Of a stretch of 64,000 bases of DNA, positions 10,142-19,892 are shown piece by piece (position 1 is the first letter of the stretch; every line of letters starts with the position of its first letter). The DNA comes from Nitrosospira multiformis (GTDB lineage: Bacteria; Pseudomonadota; Gammaproteobacteria; Burkholderiales; Nitrosomonadaceae). The notes beneath the pieces were generated by a model. The model saw nothing but the letters and a program-made list of their open reading frames with translations. It did not search any database and was not told the DNA's origin. The DNA lies in the NCBI RefSeq assembly GCF_900103165.1, contig NZ_FNKY01000001.1, positions 682,001 to 746,000 of the forward strand. The letters are read 5' to 3'. The position numbers and the translations under genes were made by a program.

Positions 10142-10317
10142 GACAAGATGCTACTAAAAGCTTGAATTGTAGCCTGTTGCGGGCAAGTGGGTCTATACGG
10201 TGGTTACATAAATAACGGATTCGCTCGATCGGAAGTGGAGATCAACGATACCGGCGCAAGGGCTCGCGTAGTCGCGCTCGTGTTCTTCGGCAGACCGTTA
10301 CGCGGTGTGTGCTTGTG
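10142..10317. other. Non-coding gap upstream of tRNA-Phe
   Basis: Separates the minus-strand ribF operon from the plus-strand tRNA gene and must hold the ribF promoter. No gene is supported here. Confidence 0.4.
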
Positions 10318-10346
10318 TTCCAATGAGTTTTGCGCTGTGCTAGAAT
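10318..10346 (+). promoter_or_regulatory. Likely sigma-70 promoter of tRNA-Phe
   Basis: TAGAAT at 10341-10346 resembles a -10 box, preceded by TGC and followed by a G/C-rich discriminator (TGCGGACTC), as is common for stable-RNA promoters. A weak -35 (TTCCAA) lies 17 bases upstream. The tRNA begins about 120 bases later. Confidence 0.4.
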
Positions 10347-10469
10347 TGCGGACTCCCGAAAGCATGATTGGTACCCGCTGGAGGCGTAGGTAAATTTCAT
10401 ATTGTGTATTCAGGATAGCGTAGCTTTTGAAGCTGCTATCCTTGTGTCACGGAATGAATAGGTTCAAAT

Positions 10470-10545
<76 letters not shown>

Positions 10546-10552
10546 ATAAATC

Positions 10553-10587
10553 AAAGGATTAGCTTAATCGCTAGTCCTTTTTTATTT
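10553..10587 (+). terminator. Rho-independent terminator of tRNA-Phe
   Basis: AAAGGATTAGC (10553-10563) pairs with GCTAGTCCTTT (10570-10580) over 11 bp with one G-T pair. The loop is TTAATC and a T-rich tract (TTTATTTTAT) follows. Confidence 0.9.
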
Positions 10588-10831
10588 TATTGGGGTAACG
10601 CGAGTTCTCGGACTAATTTATGAATTTAGTATTTAGTTGAAAATTTAACACCGAATTTAATCGCTCGACTCTTAGCATAAGCCTCTGAGGATATATTTGG
10701 GGGTATAAAGAGAAAGCCATGTTTGAGAGCTGTTATCTGCTTGGGCTTTTCAAGAGTTATTCGAGTATGCCCTTTCCAATAATCAATTAACTATAAGAAC
10801 CCTTGCTTCATCTCCTGGGGATTACGTCGGG

Positions 10832-11920
10832 CTAGCCCACAGAAACACCCCTCTCCTTACTTCTCCTCCAGAAATAAGCAGGCCTGTTCCATCCGCTCTC
10901 CACCCACTTGAAAAATAGAGCGCCACCCAGGATGCTAATGCATAAGGCCAGAATCATCCCGAATGCATTCATGACAGGTTGATTCGGGAAAAGGCGAAAG
11001 AATGTTGCATTGACAATCAGGCACAGGGGGAAGTGAACCAGGAATATCGAGTAGGAAATACGTCCGAGAGTGCTTAGAAAATTCGGCAAGGGAAAATTTT
11101 CCAGTACGGAGCGATATTGCCTGGCAAGGCCCAACGTCAGCATTACAATCCCTGCAACTGCTATCCGGGAACGGAAGTCCACCAGCAAGGCCGCTACCAC
11201 GATCACAATCAGCAGCAGGAGGAGCCAGAGAGATTGTTGTCTGCTCGAAGCCCAATAAATCAGAATGCCGAGACCGAATGACCCGAAGAAATAGAAAGCG
11301 GTTTCATCCAGGGACGTATCCCGGTTAAATGCGAACAGTGAGGCTAAAGTTAAGCCGGTAATCAGGATCGGACCAGCTGCTTTCAGGTTCGGGTATCCGG
11401 ACTGGATTTTCCCTGATAGCCAGAGCAGAATCACGGTAACGGCGAACAATTGAAAATCGATCGCCACGTACCAGACACCTGCCGATAGCGCCTCCTGGTC
11501 GAGCAAATCGTGCAGCAAAAATGCATGTGCCAGAAACTGGAAGGGTTCAGCCGCGTCCGGGATGGAGTCGTGGACCATCCAGCTTCTTGCAACGGCCGCG
11601 CATCCGATCGCCAGGATTAAGGCGGCGAGATAGGGTACGACCAGTCTGAAGTAGCGTTGTTTGATGGCTTGAACGGGGCGGGCCACAAGTAATGTCCCGC
11701 CTGGCGCATGTTTCCCGGCAAACAAAAAGCCCGCAATGACAAAAAAAACTTGTACAGCCATTCTTCCATATTCGTAAAGCCCGTCGATCAGACCAGGAAA
11801 CAGCGGATATGCGATCTCCGACATGGGGCCATAGGCCGCCAGGTGATGCAACACAATTAATAAGCAGGCGATGGCCTTGAGGGCATCCACAAGGGGCATC
11901 CTCGTAATATCAGCGCGCAT
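10832..11920 (-). CDS. Acyltransferase 3 family membrane protein (OafA-like)
   Basis: Integral-membrane acyltransferase of the kind that O-acetylates polysaccharides or other envelope molecules; the acceptor cannot be read from the sequence. The 362-residue protein has about ten transmembrane segments and the family's N-terminal motif (ACLLIVLHHL, with the catalytic-type histidine near residue 25), followed by VQVFFVIAGFLFAG and, later, YSIFLVHFP. It stands alone between the tRNA gene and the LuxR-type regulator on the same strand. An internal ATG at 11899 is an alternative start. Confidence 0.88.
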   Translation of the reverse strand: MRADITRMPLVDALKAIACLLIVLHHLAAYGPMSEIAYPLFPGLIDGLYEYGRMAVQVFFVIAGFLFAGKHAPGGTLLVARPVQAIKQRYFRLVVPYLAALILAIGCAAVARSWMVHDSIPDAAEPFQFLAHAFLLHDLLDQEALSAGVWYVAIDFQLFAVTVILLWLSGKIQSGYPNLKAAGPILITGLTLASLFAFNRDTSLDETAFYFFGSFGLGILIYWASSRQQSLWLLLLLIVIVVAALLVDFRSRIAVAGIVMLTLGLARQYRSVLENFPLPNFLSTLGRISYSIFLVHFPLCLIVNATFFRLFPNQPVMNAFGMILALCISILGGALFFKWVESGWNRPAYFWRRSKERGVSVG

Positions 11921-12193
11921 GTAGCGTAGGTTTACTCAGAGAGATTTTGCGGGGGACAGGATGAGATTCGCAGAACAGATGCCAAGCCTCTCATTGACCC
12001 ATGGCGATGCATGGCGGGGAAAAGAGAAACAGGATTTCGGCACGGTATTGGCTCAGATTTTCGGCCGGGATTGGTTTTCTCCCGACAGCGCTAGTCCATT
12101 TATGGAGTGTGGTTATTTTAATATAATTTTGTAGTCCGTAGAATATAAATTCTATCGGCTGATTAATGGGCTTTAACTATTTGTGAGCGGGCT
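11921..12193. other. Gap between regulator and acyltransferase
   Basis: These 273 bp contain no supported gene. AT-rich sequence at about 12105-12175 could hold promoter elements for the acyltransferase gene. Confidence 0.35.
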
Positions 12194-12997
12194 TCAGCTA
12201 TCCCGCTTGCGGCCCTCTGTAACCTTTATAACAGCTTGCATTCGAGTAGCGACATTAAGTGCTTTGAAGATATGCTGCAGGTGATTTTTAACCGTAGATA
12301 CGCTTATGCCTAAAATAGCGGCAATTTCCAGATTGGTTTTGCCTATCCTTACCCAATTCATAATCTCTATCTCGCGCTTACTCAACCCCCAGTATTCTCC
12401 ATCTTTCGGCTGAGCTGTTAATACCGGCGCATTAGACTCGGGATGAACAAGGGGCGTAACCTGGCTTAACGCCGTGTCAAGATAAGGCAGCAGAATTTGC
12501 ATTGCGCCAAGCGAATTGTGAAGTTTTCTTTCCAGGCTGAAGATGACATAAAGGCAGTCCTGGTTTGACCGCTCGTCCGTCAGGCCATGTACCAGTAAAG
12601 ATCGCATGCCCTGCAATGCTTTGCCGAGGGAACACTGAAGATCGCCTTCTTCCAGCAGGAAACCGGAGTCACCGGCGCCGAGTGTATACGGCGATTTTCC
12701 CAGTTCGACCCAGCGATTAAACAATCCTTGCAGCAGCGGCGTGAGTGTTCGCGGGTCGGAGTATTCGGTTCTGACCCCGGGCAATGCTGAAACAATGTCA
12801 TAACAAATCAGATTTTCCGTGAAATTACCCCACGCGGCAATCAAGATTTCATGCGGCAGATAGTGTTGCAGTTCTCCCTGTAACCATGCCAGCAACTCGC
12901 TGTGCCGACGTATGCCGATCGCTTCCGTAATGATCCGCTGGTAACGGTTGAGATGTTCGGCGGATAAAGTGGAGAGATGATCCATTCTGTAGGTCAT
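12194..12997 (-). CDS. LuxR-type transcriptional regulator, EpsA-like
   Basis: DNA-binding regulator of 267 residues. The C-terminal 65 residues are a LuxR/GerE helix-turn-helix (LSKREIEIMNWVRIGKTNLE ... ILGISVSTVKNHLQHIFKAL). The N-terminal 180 residues resemble the sensor region of EpsA-type regulators (SELLAWLQGELQHYLPHEIL), which in Methylobacillus and other betaproteobacteria accompany exopolysaccharide and exosortase/PEP-CTERM loci. That subfamily call is from memory of the motif. No exopolysaccharide or exosortase genes are in the window, but a PEP-CTERM protein is encoded at 33.7 kb. The acyltransferase downstream could be a target. Confidence 0.8.
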   Translation of the reverse strand: MTYRMDHLSTLSAEHLNRYQRIITEAIGIRRHSELLAWLQGELQHYLPHEILIAAWGNFTENLICYDIVSALPGVRTEYSDPRTLTPLLQGLFNRWVELGKSPYTLGAGDSGFLLEEGDLQCSLGKALQGMRSLLVHGLTDERSNQDCLYVIFSLERKLHNSLGAMQILLPYLDTALSQVTPLVHPESNAPVLTAQPKDGEYWGLSKREIEIMNWVRIGKTNLEIAAILGISVSTVKNHLQHIFKALNVATRMQAVIKVTEGRKRDS

Positions 12998-13484
12998 GCT
13001 TTACGCCTGATGTTCAGACAACATCCGGCGCGAGACTTTTGAAACCCTCTCGCTGTAGGATATCGCCAGTATCATGACTTATTGTATGCAAGACTTGGCC
13101 TATCATGTCTCGGTGGTATGAAGTGCTGACCACCCATGCTTCATACACGCTTCTTGCTAAAGCAAGTTTCGTTCCCATCATTAACCCTGCTTATAAACAG
13201 GAGCTTAACCGAAGCCAAAAAGAGAGGTTGGAGAATATGTAAATAATTGCGACAACAATGACGATCCCCGTGAAAAAGCGTATCAAGAATCGGAGGCGAT
13301 CTCCATGGAGAGATGCGCGGCAGACAGCCGAAGCAGACGTAACATTCCCATCAGGCGCCTCATATTTTTCTGTAAACCGGAAACTCTTCCACGCAAAAAT
13401 CCTTCTAATTAATGGTATTCAAACGCTTGTAATACTATAATCAGCAAATTTTCAGATTCTTCCCGGTCGCTTACATTGTCTTCC
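12998..13484. other. Non-coding gap between divergent regulator and hemA
   Basis: A 487-bp gap with an outward-facing gene on each side, so it should carry both promoters. A 60-codon frame at 13258-13440 has no ribosome-binding site and atypical composition. I see no RNA gene or strong dyad. Confidence 0.4.
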
Positions 13485-14738
13485 ATGCAGCTATTTGCCT
13501 TTGGCATTAATCATCAGACCGCGCCGCTGGATGTCCGCGAACAGGTTTCGTTCCCGGAAGATGCGATGGAGCGCGCGCTGCAAGATTTTGTGGGCCGCCG
13601 TCCGGTAAGAGAAGCTGCAATCGTTTCAACCTGCAATCGCACCGAGGTTTATTGCAGTACCGAGAAACCGGAAGAGGCAACGCACTGGCTGGCGGATTTC
13701 CATCACTTGCAGGCGCGCGAACTGGAACCGTATCTCTATAAGCTGCCGCGCGAAAAAGCGGTTAAGCATGCCTTTCGGGTGGCCAGCGGACTGGATTCCA
13801 TGGTGCTGGGTGAACCGCAGATACTCGGCCAATTAAAGAGTGCGGTGAAGTCCGCCGAGCACGCCGGCACGCTCGGAATGCTGTTGCACAAGTTGTTTCA
13901 GCGTACTTTCTTCGTCGCCAAGGAAGTTCGCAGCTCTACCGAGATCGGCGCGAATTCCGTTTCCATGGCCGCGGCCGCTACGCGGCTGGCGGAGCGGATT
14001 TTTGGCGACATCGGTGAGCAGCGCGTATTGTTTATCGGAGCGGGGGAAATGATCGAGTTATGCGCCAGTCATTTCGCCGCACGCCATCCGAAGCGCATCA
14101 CCGTAGCCAACCGCACGAGTGAACGCGCACAGGTTCTGGCGCATCGTTTCAATGCGCAGGCCATTACTCTGAATGAGCTGCCTGAGCAATTGGCACTGCA
14201 CGATATTGTGGTGACCTGTACCGCGAGTACGCTGCCCATACTGGGTAAGGGCATGGTGGAGCGTGCGATCAAAGCGCGCAAGCATCGCCCCATTTTCATG
14301 GTGGACTTGGCAGTGCCGCGAGATGTGGAGCCGGAAGTGGCGGAACTGGATGATGTATTTCTCTACTCCGTGGACGATCTGGCCGACATTGTCAAAGAAG
14401 GATTGGATTCACGCCAAGGCGCGGTAGCCCAGGCCGAGGCGATTATCGACTCGAACGTGATCAATTTCATGCACTGGCTGGAGTCGCGCGAGCTGGTTCC
14501 CACCATCCGCGCATTGCGTGATCAGGCCGAACGATATCGGCGCCATGAGCTGGAGCGGGCCAGGAAGCTTCTGGCCAAGGGCGAAGACCCGCAAAAAATC
14601 ATGGAATCCCTGAGTAATGGCCTGACCAACAAATTTCTGCACATTCCCTCTTACGCGCTCAATCATGCCGCGGCGGAAGAACGTGACGATCTCGTCGATC
14701 TGATCAACCGCCTGTACCACCTCCACCGTCCAGAATGA
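13485..14738 (+). CDS. hemA: Glutamyl-tRNA reductase
   Basis: First step of C5-pathway haem synthesis: NADPH-dependent reduction of glutamyl-tRNA to glutamate-1-semialdehyde. The 417-residue protein begins [19 protein letters not shown], has the catalytic cysteine in [11 protein letters not shown] near residue 50, [15 protein letters not shown], and a Rossmann NADPH site ([11 protein letters not shown]). ATG at 13485 is preferred over an in-frame TTG nine bases upstream. The enzyme making the next product, HemL, is encoded at 28.3 kb. Its stop overlaps the prfA start by four bases (ATGA). Confidence 0.97.
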   Translation: MQLFAFGINHQTAPLDVREQVSFPEDAMERALQDFVGRRPVREAAIVSTCNRTEVYCSTEKPEEATHWLADFHHLQARELEPYLYKLPREKAVKHAFRVASGLDSMVLGEPQILGQLKSAVKSAEHAGTLGMLLHKLFQRTFFVAKEVRSSTEIGANSVSMAAAATRLAERIFGDIGEQRVLFIGAGEMIELCASHFAARHPKRITVANRTSERAQVLAHRFNAQAITLNELPEQLALHDIVVTCTASTLPILGKGMVERAIKARKHRPIFMVDLAVPRDVEPEVAELDDVFLYSVDDLADIVKEGLDSRQGAVAQAEAIIDSNVINFMHWLESRELVPTIRALRDQAERYRRHELERARKLLAKGEDPQKIMESLSNGLTNKFLHIPSYALNHAAAEERDDLVDLINRLYHLHRPE

Positions 14739-15811
14739 ATAAAAGTATCGCTGCCAAGCTCACGCAGCTCAGCGTGCGCCTGGAAGAGTTGAATCGTCTG
14801 CTGAGTAGCGAAACCATCACCGCTAATCTCGATAATTATCGTAAGCTCACGCGTGAGCGTGCGGAGATCGCGCCGGTGGTGGAGCTTTACGACGCCTACC
14901 TCCAGAGCGAGCGCGATATTCAAACCGCGCAGGAAATGTGTGGCGACGCCGAGATGCGCGACTTTGCCGACGCCGAAATGCGCGAGGGTAAAGAGCGGCT
15001 CACACAGATCGGGGCGGAACTGCAGAAACAATTACTGCCCAAAGACCCTAACGACGAGCGCAGTATTTTTCTGGAAATCCGTGCCGGAACAGGCGGGGAC
15101 GAGTCCGCATTATTCGCGGGCGATTTGTTTCGCATGTATGCGCGCTTCGCGGAGCGCCAGCGCTGGCAGGTGGAAATTATTTCGCAAAGTCCGTCTGAAG
15201 CGGGCGGGTACAAGGAAATTATCGCCAAGATCATCGGTAACGGCGCCTATTCCAAACTCAAGTTCGAATCAGGCGGTCATCGTGTGCAACGTGTGCCTGT
15301 TACCGAGACGCAGGGCCGTATCCACACTTCCGCCTGTACCGTCGCGGTAATGCCCGAGGCGGACGAAATCATGGACGTGGTACTGAATCCGGCGGAATTA
15401 AGAATTGATACCTACCGCGCCTCCGGCGCGGGCGGCCAACATATCAACAAGACGGATTCCGCGGTGCGCATCACTCACTTGCCGACCGGTATCGTGGTCG
15501 AGTGCCAGGATGGACGCTCGCAGCACAAAAACAAAGCGCAGGCGATGAGCGTTCTGGCCGCGCGAATCCGCGATAAGCAAACGCAGGAACAGCAGAGCAA
15601 ACAGGCGGCTACCCGTAAATCGTTGATCGGCAGCGGCGACCGCGCGGGACGCATTCGTACCTATAACTTTCCGCAGGGTCGAATAACCGATCACCGCGTC
15701 AATCTCACGCTTTACAAGATCGAACAGATCATGGATGGAGACTTGAGTGAACTGTGTTCAGCGCTCATGTCCGAGCATCAGGCGGAGCAATTGGCGGCGA
15801 TGGGCGAGTAG
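14735..15811 (+). CDS. prfA: Peptide chain release factor 1
   Basis: Recognises UAA and UAG stop codons and triggers peptide release. At 358 residues it is the normal length for RF1. The GGQ motif that enters the peptidyl-transferase centre is in [19 protein letters not shown] near residue 228, and the family stretch [20 protein letters not shown] is present. Start codon overlaps the hemA stop (ATGA). The hemA-prfA-prmC order is widely conserved. Confidence 0.98.
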   Translation: MNKSIAAKLTQLSVRLEELNRLLSSETITANLDNYRKLTRERAEIAPVVELYDAYLQSERDIQTAQEMCGDAEMRDFADAEMREGKERLTQIGAELQKQLLPKDPNDERSIFLEIRAGTGGDESALFAGDLFRMYARFAERQRWQVEIISQSPSEAGGYKEIIAKIIGNGAYSKLKFESGGHRVQRVPVTETQGRIHTSACTVAVMPEADEIMDVVLNPAELRIDTYRASGAGGQHINKTDSAVRITHLPTGIVVECQDGRSQHKNKAQAMSVLAARIRDKQTQEQQSKQAATRKSLIGSGDRAGRIRTYNFPQGRITDHRVNLTLYKIEQIMDGDLSELCSALMSEHQAEQLAAMGE

Positions 15812-15862
15812 GCGGCTTCTGTATCAACCCCTTACTTTTGTGCGATTATCCGGTTGAATCCC

Positions 15863-16726
15863 ATGATGCAGCAAATCACCATATTGCAAGCGCTCCATCA
15901 AGCGCGACGAGACATTGGCGATACCGACGCACGCATGTTGCTGCAAAGTGTGCTCGCCGCCAGCCATGCCCATCTTGCCGCCCACCCCGAGCACGAGCTT
16001 ACCGCGGAACAAGCGCAATCCTTTCGCTTATTGACGGCACGCCGTGCTCATGGCGAACCGGTCGCCTATCTGATGGGAAAACGTGAATTTTACAGCCTGG
16101 ATTTCGATGTTACACCAGCGGTACTCATTCCCCGGCCTGAAACCGAGTTACTGGTGGATTTGGCGTTGGAACGGCTTCCTCCGGATCATCCTTGCAAAGT
16201 TCTTGACCTGGGGACCGGGAGTGGCGCCATCGCACTGACCATCGCCAAACATCGCCCGCTTGCTGACATCGTGGCGGTGGATTCCTCAGCCGGTGCCGTG
16301 GCTATCGCCAAAATAAATGCCAGGCAGCTCAATGCAAGCAATGTACGCATCATTGAAACCGACTGGTTCGATGGAGTGTCCGGGGAAAGGTTCGATCTTA
16401 TCGTTTCCAACCCCCCGTATGTCGCCGATGGTGACCCTCATCTCACTCAGGGCGACTTGCGTTTCGAGCCTCGCATGGCGCTCACGGAAGGAGCGGGTGA
16501 CGACGGTCTTGACTGCATTCGCTTCATCATTACGTCCGCTCCCCGTTATCTGGCTGCGGATGGTACGCTGCTGTTCGAACATGGCTACGATCAGGCGGAA
16601 GCATGCAGGCATCTGCTGGGTGAAGCGGGTTTTCATAGCGTGCTTTCCCGTTCCGATCTGGCAGGCATACCGCGGGTCAGTGGCGGACGGTTTGGAAGTT
16701 TCTCGCAAGAAACTGCTAGAATGTAA
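15863..16726 (+). CDS. prmC: Peptide chain release factor N5-glutamine methyltransferase
   Basis: Methylates the glutamine of the GGQ motif in RF1 and RF2. The 287-residue protein has SAM motif I (VLDLGTGSGAIALTIA), and the catalytic NPPY motif in IVSNPPYVADGD, preceded by the family motif PRPETELLVD. Starts at 15863 or 15866 (adjacent ATGs). It follows prfA, its substrate gene, by 51 bp. Confidence 0.96.
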   Translation: MMQQITILQALHQARRDIGDTDARMLLQSVLAASHAHLAAHPEHELTAEQAQSFRLLTARRAHGEPVAYLMGKREFYSLDFDVTPAVLIPRPETELLVDLALERLPPDHPCKVLDLGTGSGAIALTIAKHRPLADIVAVDSSAGAVAIAKINARQLNASNVRIIETDWFDGVSGERFDLIVSNPPYVADGDPHLTQGDLRFEPRMALTEGAGDDGLDCIRFIITSAPRYLAADGTLLFEHGYDQAEACRHLLGEAGFHSVLSRSDLAGIPRVSGGRFGSFSQETARM

Positions 16727-16823
16727 TTCTGGGATACATTAACCGAGATGCATCATATTTCTGAAGACGGTTTTATTTCCCATGATCAGATTTCAGATTG
16801 ATTAAATTGACGAGGAGCTCTAT

Positions 16824-17132
16824 ATGAATACGCAAGAAACCATCAAACAGCAGGTGACCACTCATCCCGTGGTGCTCTATATGAAGGGTACGCCGCAAGC
16901 CCCTCAGTGCGGCTTCTCCGCCCATGCCGTGAAAGTTCTGAATGCATGCGGGGTGGATAATCTTTTCTCGGTGGATGTGCTTACCGAGCCGGAAATCCGG
17001 CAGGGCATCAAGGAGTATTCCAGCTGGCCGACTATTCCGCAGCTTTATATCAACGGTGAGTTTGTCGGCGGTTCCGACATCGTGACAGAAATGTACCAGA
17101 GCGGTGAACTACAGAAGTTACTTCAGAAATGA
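16824..17132 (+). CDS. grxD: Monothiol glutaredoxin, Grx4 type
   Basis: A 102-residue CGFS glutaredoxin that carries [2Fe-2S] clusters in iron-sulphur trafficking. The active-site run is QCGFSAHAVKVL near residue 29; WPTIPQLYINGEFVGGSDI matches the glutathione-binding half. A strong ribosome-binding site (GAGGAGC) precedes the ATG. A terminator follows. Confidence 0.96.
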   Translation: MNTQETIKQQVTTHPVVLYMKGTPQAPQCGFSAHAVKVLNACGVDNLFSVDVLTEPEIRQGIKEYSSWPTIPQLYINGEFVGGSDIVTEMYQSGELQKLLQK

Positions 17133-17195
17133 CGGGGATGGATTGATCTTGCGCGAGAATCGATAGAAGACCGATATAAGTCGACAAGAACCGAT

Positions 17196-17228
17196 AAGCC
17201 GGCCGATAAGTCAGCAGCCGGCTTTTTT
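17196..17228 (+). terminator. Terminator between grxD and yqaA
   Basis: AAGCCGGC (17196-17203) pairs perfectly with GCCGGCTT (17217-17224), followed by TTTT. It lies between convergent genes. Confidence 0.85.
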
Positions 17229-17249
17229 ATTGGGCAACAGTCAATTGAA

Positions 17250-17672
17250 CTACGGGCTGATAGCCGCCGCGATTGCCCAGTAACGCGCAAACTTTCCGGC
17301 AGCCATGAACAGCATTGCCAATATCCAGTTGATCCGAAGCCACCCCGCGGCAACACACAACAGATCGCCGATAATCGGCACCCACGCTAGCAAGAGTATC
17401 GGACTGCCGTAGTTACGCACCCACGCCAGGCCGCGCAGATTACCCCCGGATTTTTCAAAAAATGCTTTCTCATCGGGTAAAAAGAGCCCGATAGCGTACG
17501 AACTCATGCCACCCAGGGTATTGCCCACCGACGCGACTCCCAAAGCAGACCAGTAAAGCTCGGGATAAGCGGTCAGAACGCCGAATAGGACAGCTTCCGA
17601 GCCACCGGGGAGCAACGTGGCCGCAAGAAAACTGCTGGTGAATAGCGCCAGCAGGCTGGCTTGCTCATCCAT
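17250..17672 (-). CDS. yqaA: YqaA family small membrane protein (VTT/DedA-like)
   Basis: A 140-residue inner-membrane protein with the VTT/SNARE-associated-domain pattern: a re-entrant-like first segment (FLAATLLPGGSEAVLFG), a GNTLGGMSSYAIG glycine-rich stretch, and a C-terminal GKFARYWAI motif. YqaA relatives are small DedA-like proteins whose substrate is not settled. It converges on grxD. Confidence 0.85.
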   Translation of the reverse strand: MDEQASLLALFTSSFLAATLLPGGSEAVLFGVLTAYPELYWSALGVASVGNTLGGMSSYAIGLFLPDEKAFFEKSGGNLRGLAWVRNYGSPILLLAWVPIIGDLLCVAAGWLRINWILAMLFMAAGKFARYWAIAAAISP

Positions 17673-17685
17673 AAAGTAACCCCGA

Positions 17686-17738
17686 ATCCGGTAGTTGACC
17701 GTTCATTTATCAGTTCAATTCTATGATTAATAACGATT
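17686..17738 (+). repeat. Degenerate 53-bp repeat, copy A
   Basis: Starts ATCCGGTAGTTGAC and ends TATGATTAATAACGATT. It matches 23080-23131 at roughly 80 percent by eye, including a 14-base perfect block at the left end. It lies just upstream of the yqaA start; the partner lies between the second CADD gene and the glnD 3' end. Confidence 0.6.
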
Positions 17739-18080
17739 CTATGTGCCACTTGACGCTCACGCTCCAGGTGAGTTCGCTACGGGGTGGATTGCACGATTCT
17801 CGCGACACCGGACTCTGCGTTGCTGCGCCTTGCCCTGTCCTCAAAAACCGCACACACTTACCCGATCCCACTATCGGATTCAGGATAATCCGAAAGCAGA
17901 TAAAGCAGCAGTGTAGCCGTTAATACGCCGCAAGGGGATGCCGGTAAGGAATGGTTTTACGGGCACGGCTACGGTCACTAATTAATGTCGACGGAAATTT
18001 AGTCGCCAAAATTTGACTTCACGATATTATTTCGCGATGATATGCTGTCCGATTACCCATCTCTGTTAAAGAGGAAAACC
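17739..18080. other. Leader region of the first CADD gene
   Basis: No gene is supported in these 342 bp. The stretch is expected to hold the promoter for the gene at 18081. AAAGAGG (18068-18074) is its ribosome-binding site. Confidence 0.4.
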
Positions 18081-18824
18081 ATGACAACCAATGTATCTCT
18101 TAAGCAAAGAATAGACTCCATCATTGATGCGCGGCATCTGCTGAAGCATCCTTTTTATGTCGCGTGGACAGAAGGCAAGCTTTCCAAAGAGCAATTGCGC
18201 CACTACGCGGAACAGTATTTTCATAACGTGCTGGCTGAGCCGACCTATCTGAGCGCGGTGCATTTCAATACGCCGCATCTTCACACCGAAACCCATAGCG
18301 GCGACATCAGCGTGCGCCAGGAAGTACTGAAGAATCTGATCAGCGAAGAGCACGGCGAAAAGAACCATCCCGCCTTGTGGAAGACTTTCGCTCTGGCGCT
18401 GGGTTCCACCGACAAGAGCCTGGCCAATGCCGCCGCCCTGCCAGGCACGGCGAGGCTGGTATCGACCTACCGGGACATCTGCCTGAACCAGCCGTTTTAT
18501 GCGGGACTGGCGGCGATGCACGCATTTGAATCGCAGGTACCGGCAATTGCCGCTGTAAAGATTGACGGTCTGGCGAAGTTCTATGGGATGAATGATCCGG
18601 ACAGCTATGAATTCTTTACGGTACACCAGGAAGCCGACGTGCACCATTCACAAGCGGAATGGGCGTTGATCGAGCGCTTTGCCGATACGCCGGAGAAGCA
18701 GGCCGAAGTGCTGGCGGCAACCACCCGGGCATGCGATGCGCTATGGGGATTTCTCGATGGCATCTACGAGAATTACTGCCAGGACCTTGCCTGCGAGGAA
18801 GAAGCCGCGGTTACGCTACACTAG
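18081..18824 (+). CDS. CADD-family para-aminobenzoate synthase, copy 1
   Basis: A 247-residue haem-oxygenase-like all-helical protein of the CADD (Chlamydia protein associating with death domains) family. Family members from Chlamydia trachomatis and Nitrosomonas europaea have been shown to supply p-aminobenzoate for folate without PabA/B/C, using an internal tyrosine as source. Visible residues fit: HPFYVAW with Tyr26 matching the sacrificial Tyr27 of Chlamydia CADD, and the dimetal ligands in [21 protein letters not shown] and [11 protein letters not shown]. The start at 18081 has AAAGAGG upstream. Bases 18116-18815 recur at 22365-23064 with no difference that I could find, but the first 35 bases of the gene are clearly different. 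Convergent with metR. Confidence 0.9.
   Translation: MTTNVSLKQRIDSIIDARHLLKHPFYVAWTEGKLSKEQLRHYAEQYFHNVLAEPTYLSAVHFNTPHLHTETHSGDISVRQEVLKNLISEEHGEKNHPALWKTFALALGSTDKSLANAAALPGTARLVSTYRDICLNQPFYAGLAAMHAFESQVPAIAAVKIDGLAKFYGMNDPDSYEFFTVHQEADVHHSQAEWALIERFADTPEKQAEVLAATTRACDALWGFLDGIYENYCQDLACEEEAAVTLH
18116..18815 (+). repeat. 700-bp direct repeat, copy 1
   Basis: Appears identical, base by base as read by eye, to 22365-23064 (offset 4249). It covers the CADD coding sequence except the first 12 codons and the last few. The boundaries are sharp on both sides and lie inside the gene. Confidence 0.95.
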
Positions 18825-18843
18825 GCACTCATCGGCACATTAA

Positions 18844-18875
18844 CGGTGAGCAAACGATGGTTCGTTTGTTCACCG
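18844..18875 (+). terminator. Long hairpin after CADD copy 1
   Basis: CGGTGAGCAAACGA (18844-18857) pairs with TCGTTTGTTCACCG (18862-18875) over 14 bp with one G-T pair. The loop is TGGT. It is followed by GATTTAAATC rather than a clean T run. Lying between convergent genes, it may terminate both. Copy 2 lacks it. Confidence 0.7.
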
Positions 18876-18947
18876 GATTTAAATCATTACCTTCCCTGAT
18901 TTACTCCCTTCCGTTTCTTCCGTGTTAACAGGCCCTAGTGAAAAACC

Positions 18948-19862
18948 TCATTCCAGCGGGATAATTCCGTCCAGTGTGGCGAAACAGGTATTCCTTGCGG
19001 TTGTCAGGAAGTCCCGCAGATAGGGACGGGATGCGGTTTCCTTGAGTGTTGATGCATACAGGTCGCTCCATAGTCCATTGGTCCCGATGCGGCGGGCAAT
19101 CACATAGTCGTGATCCACATAGTTTTTGATGCCCCAACTGGGTAGCGCGGCGACACCACGGCGGCTGGCCACCAGTTGCAGGATGGCGACGGTCAGTTCC
19201 GCCGTACGCCGCTGTGGCTGGATACCGGCGGGTTTCAGCACGTTGAGGATAAGATCGATGCGATCTTCCGGCACCGGATAGGTAATAAGCGTTACATCGG
19301 CGAAGTCAGCCGCATGCAGTATCCGCTTTGCGCGCAAGGGGTGCTCCGGTGCCAATACCGCGAGAATCTCGAAACGGAATAACGGGTGATGGACAATACC
19401 CCGCTGCCGCTTGTGTTCCGATCCGATGACCACATCCGCGCCTCCTTCCTCCAGCAGTTTGACAGGATCGGCATGGAATCCGGAAACGAGATCCAGCTCC
19501 ACGTCCGGCCAGTGCAGGCGGAATTCATCCATGAGCGGCATCAGCCAATCAAAGCAGGTGTGACATTCCAGTACGATGCGCAAGCTTCCTGACGCCTGCT
19601 GCGAGATTTTAGCGAGATCCCGTTCAGTTTCCTGAATCTCTTCCAATACCTTTCCGGCAAGTGCCACCAGGTATTTCCCGGCATCGGTGAGTTCGATGGA
19701 CTGTCCCCGGCGCTGTATGACCGGCAGGCCATAGTGGCTTTGCAGTGCCTTGATCTGATGGGACAACGCAGACTGGGTCAGGTGTACACGCTTGGCGGCA
19801 CGCGACACGCTGCCGGTTTCATGCAATGCCGCCAGCGTGCGCAAGTGGCGTAACTCAAGCAT
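18948..19862 (-). CDS. metR: LysR-family regulator MetR
   Basis: Homocysteine-responsive activator of methionine-synthesis genes. The 304-residue protein has an N-terminal winged helix-turn-helix (LRHLRTLAALHETGSVSRAA ... TQSALSHQIKALQ) and a LysR effector domain with MetR-like runs: LRIVLECHTCFDWLMPLM, VLAPEHPL and GVAALPSWGI, which align well with E. coli MetR. It is divergent from metE, with a perfect MetR-type dyad in between. The start MLELRHL at 19862 is chosen over an upstream in-frame methionine at 19889 because the family begins there and the dyad would otherwise lie inside the gene. Confidence 0.93.
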   Translation of the reverse strand: MLELRHLRTLAALHETGSVSRAAKRVHLTQSALSHQIKALQSHYGLPVIQRRGQSIELTDAGKYLVALAGKVLEEIQETERDLAKISQQASGSLRIVLECHTCFDWLMPLMDEFRLHWPDVELDLVSGFHADPVKLLEEGGADVVIGSEHKRQRGIVHHPLFRFEILAVLAPEHPLRAKRILHAADFADVTLITYPVPEDRIDLILNVLKPAGIQPQRRTAELTVAILQLVASRRGVAALPSWGIKNYVDHDYVIARRIGTNGLWSDLYASTLKETASRPYLRDFLTTARNTCFATLDGIIPLE

Positions 19863-19879
19863 GATCTTGGTTATAATTA

Positions 19880-19892
19880 TGAATATCATTCA
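19880..19892. promoter_or_regulatory. MetR binding site
   Basis: TGAATATCATTCA matches the MetR consensus TGAA-N5-TTCA exactly. It lies in the 164-bp gap between divergent metR and metE, 18 bp upstream of the metR start, so it can serve both activation of metE and autoregulation. Three TGAGCC direct repeats follow nearer to metE (about 19973-20002); their meaning is unknown. Confidence 0.8.

Noticed and set aside
13258..13440. A 60-codon plus-strand frame before hemA
   Set aside because: No ribosome-binding site, arginine-rich composition typical of chance frames, no motif.
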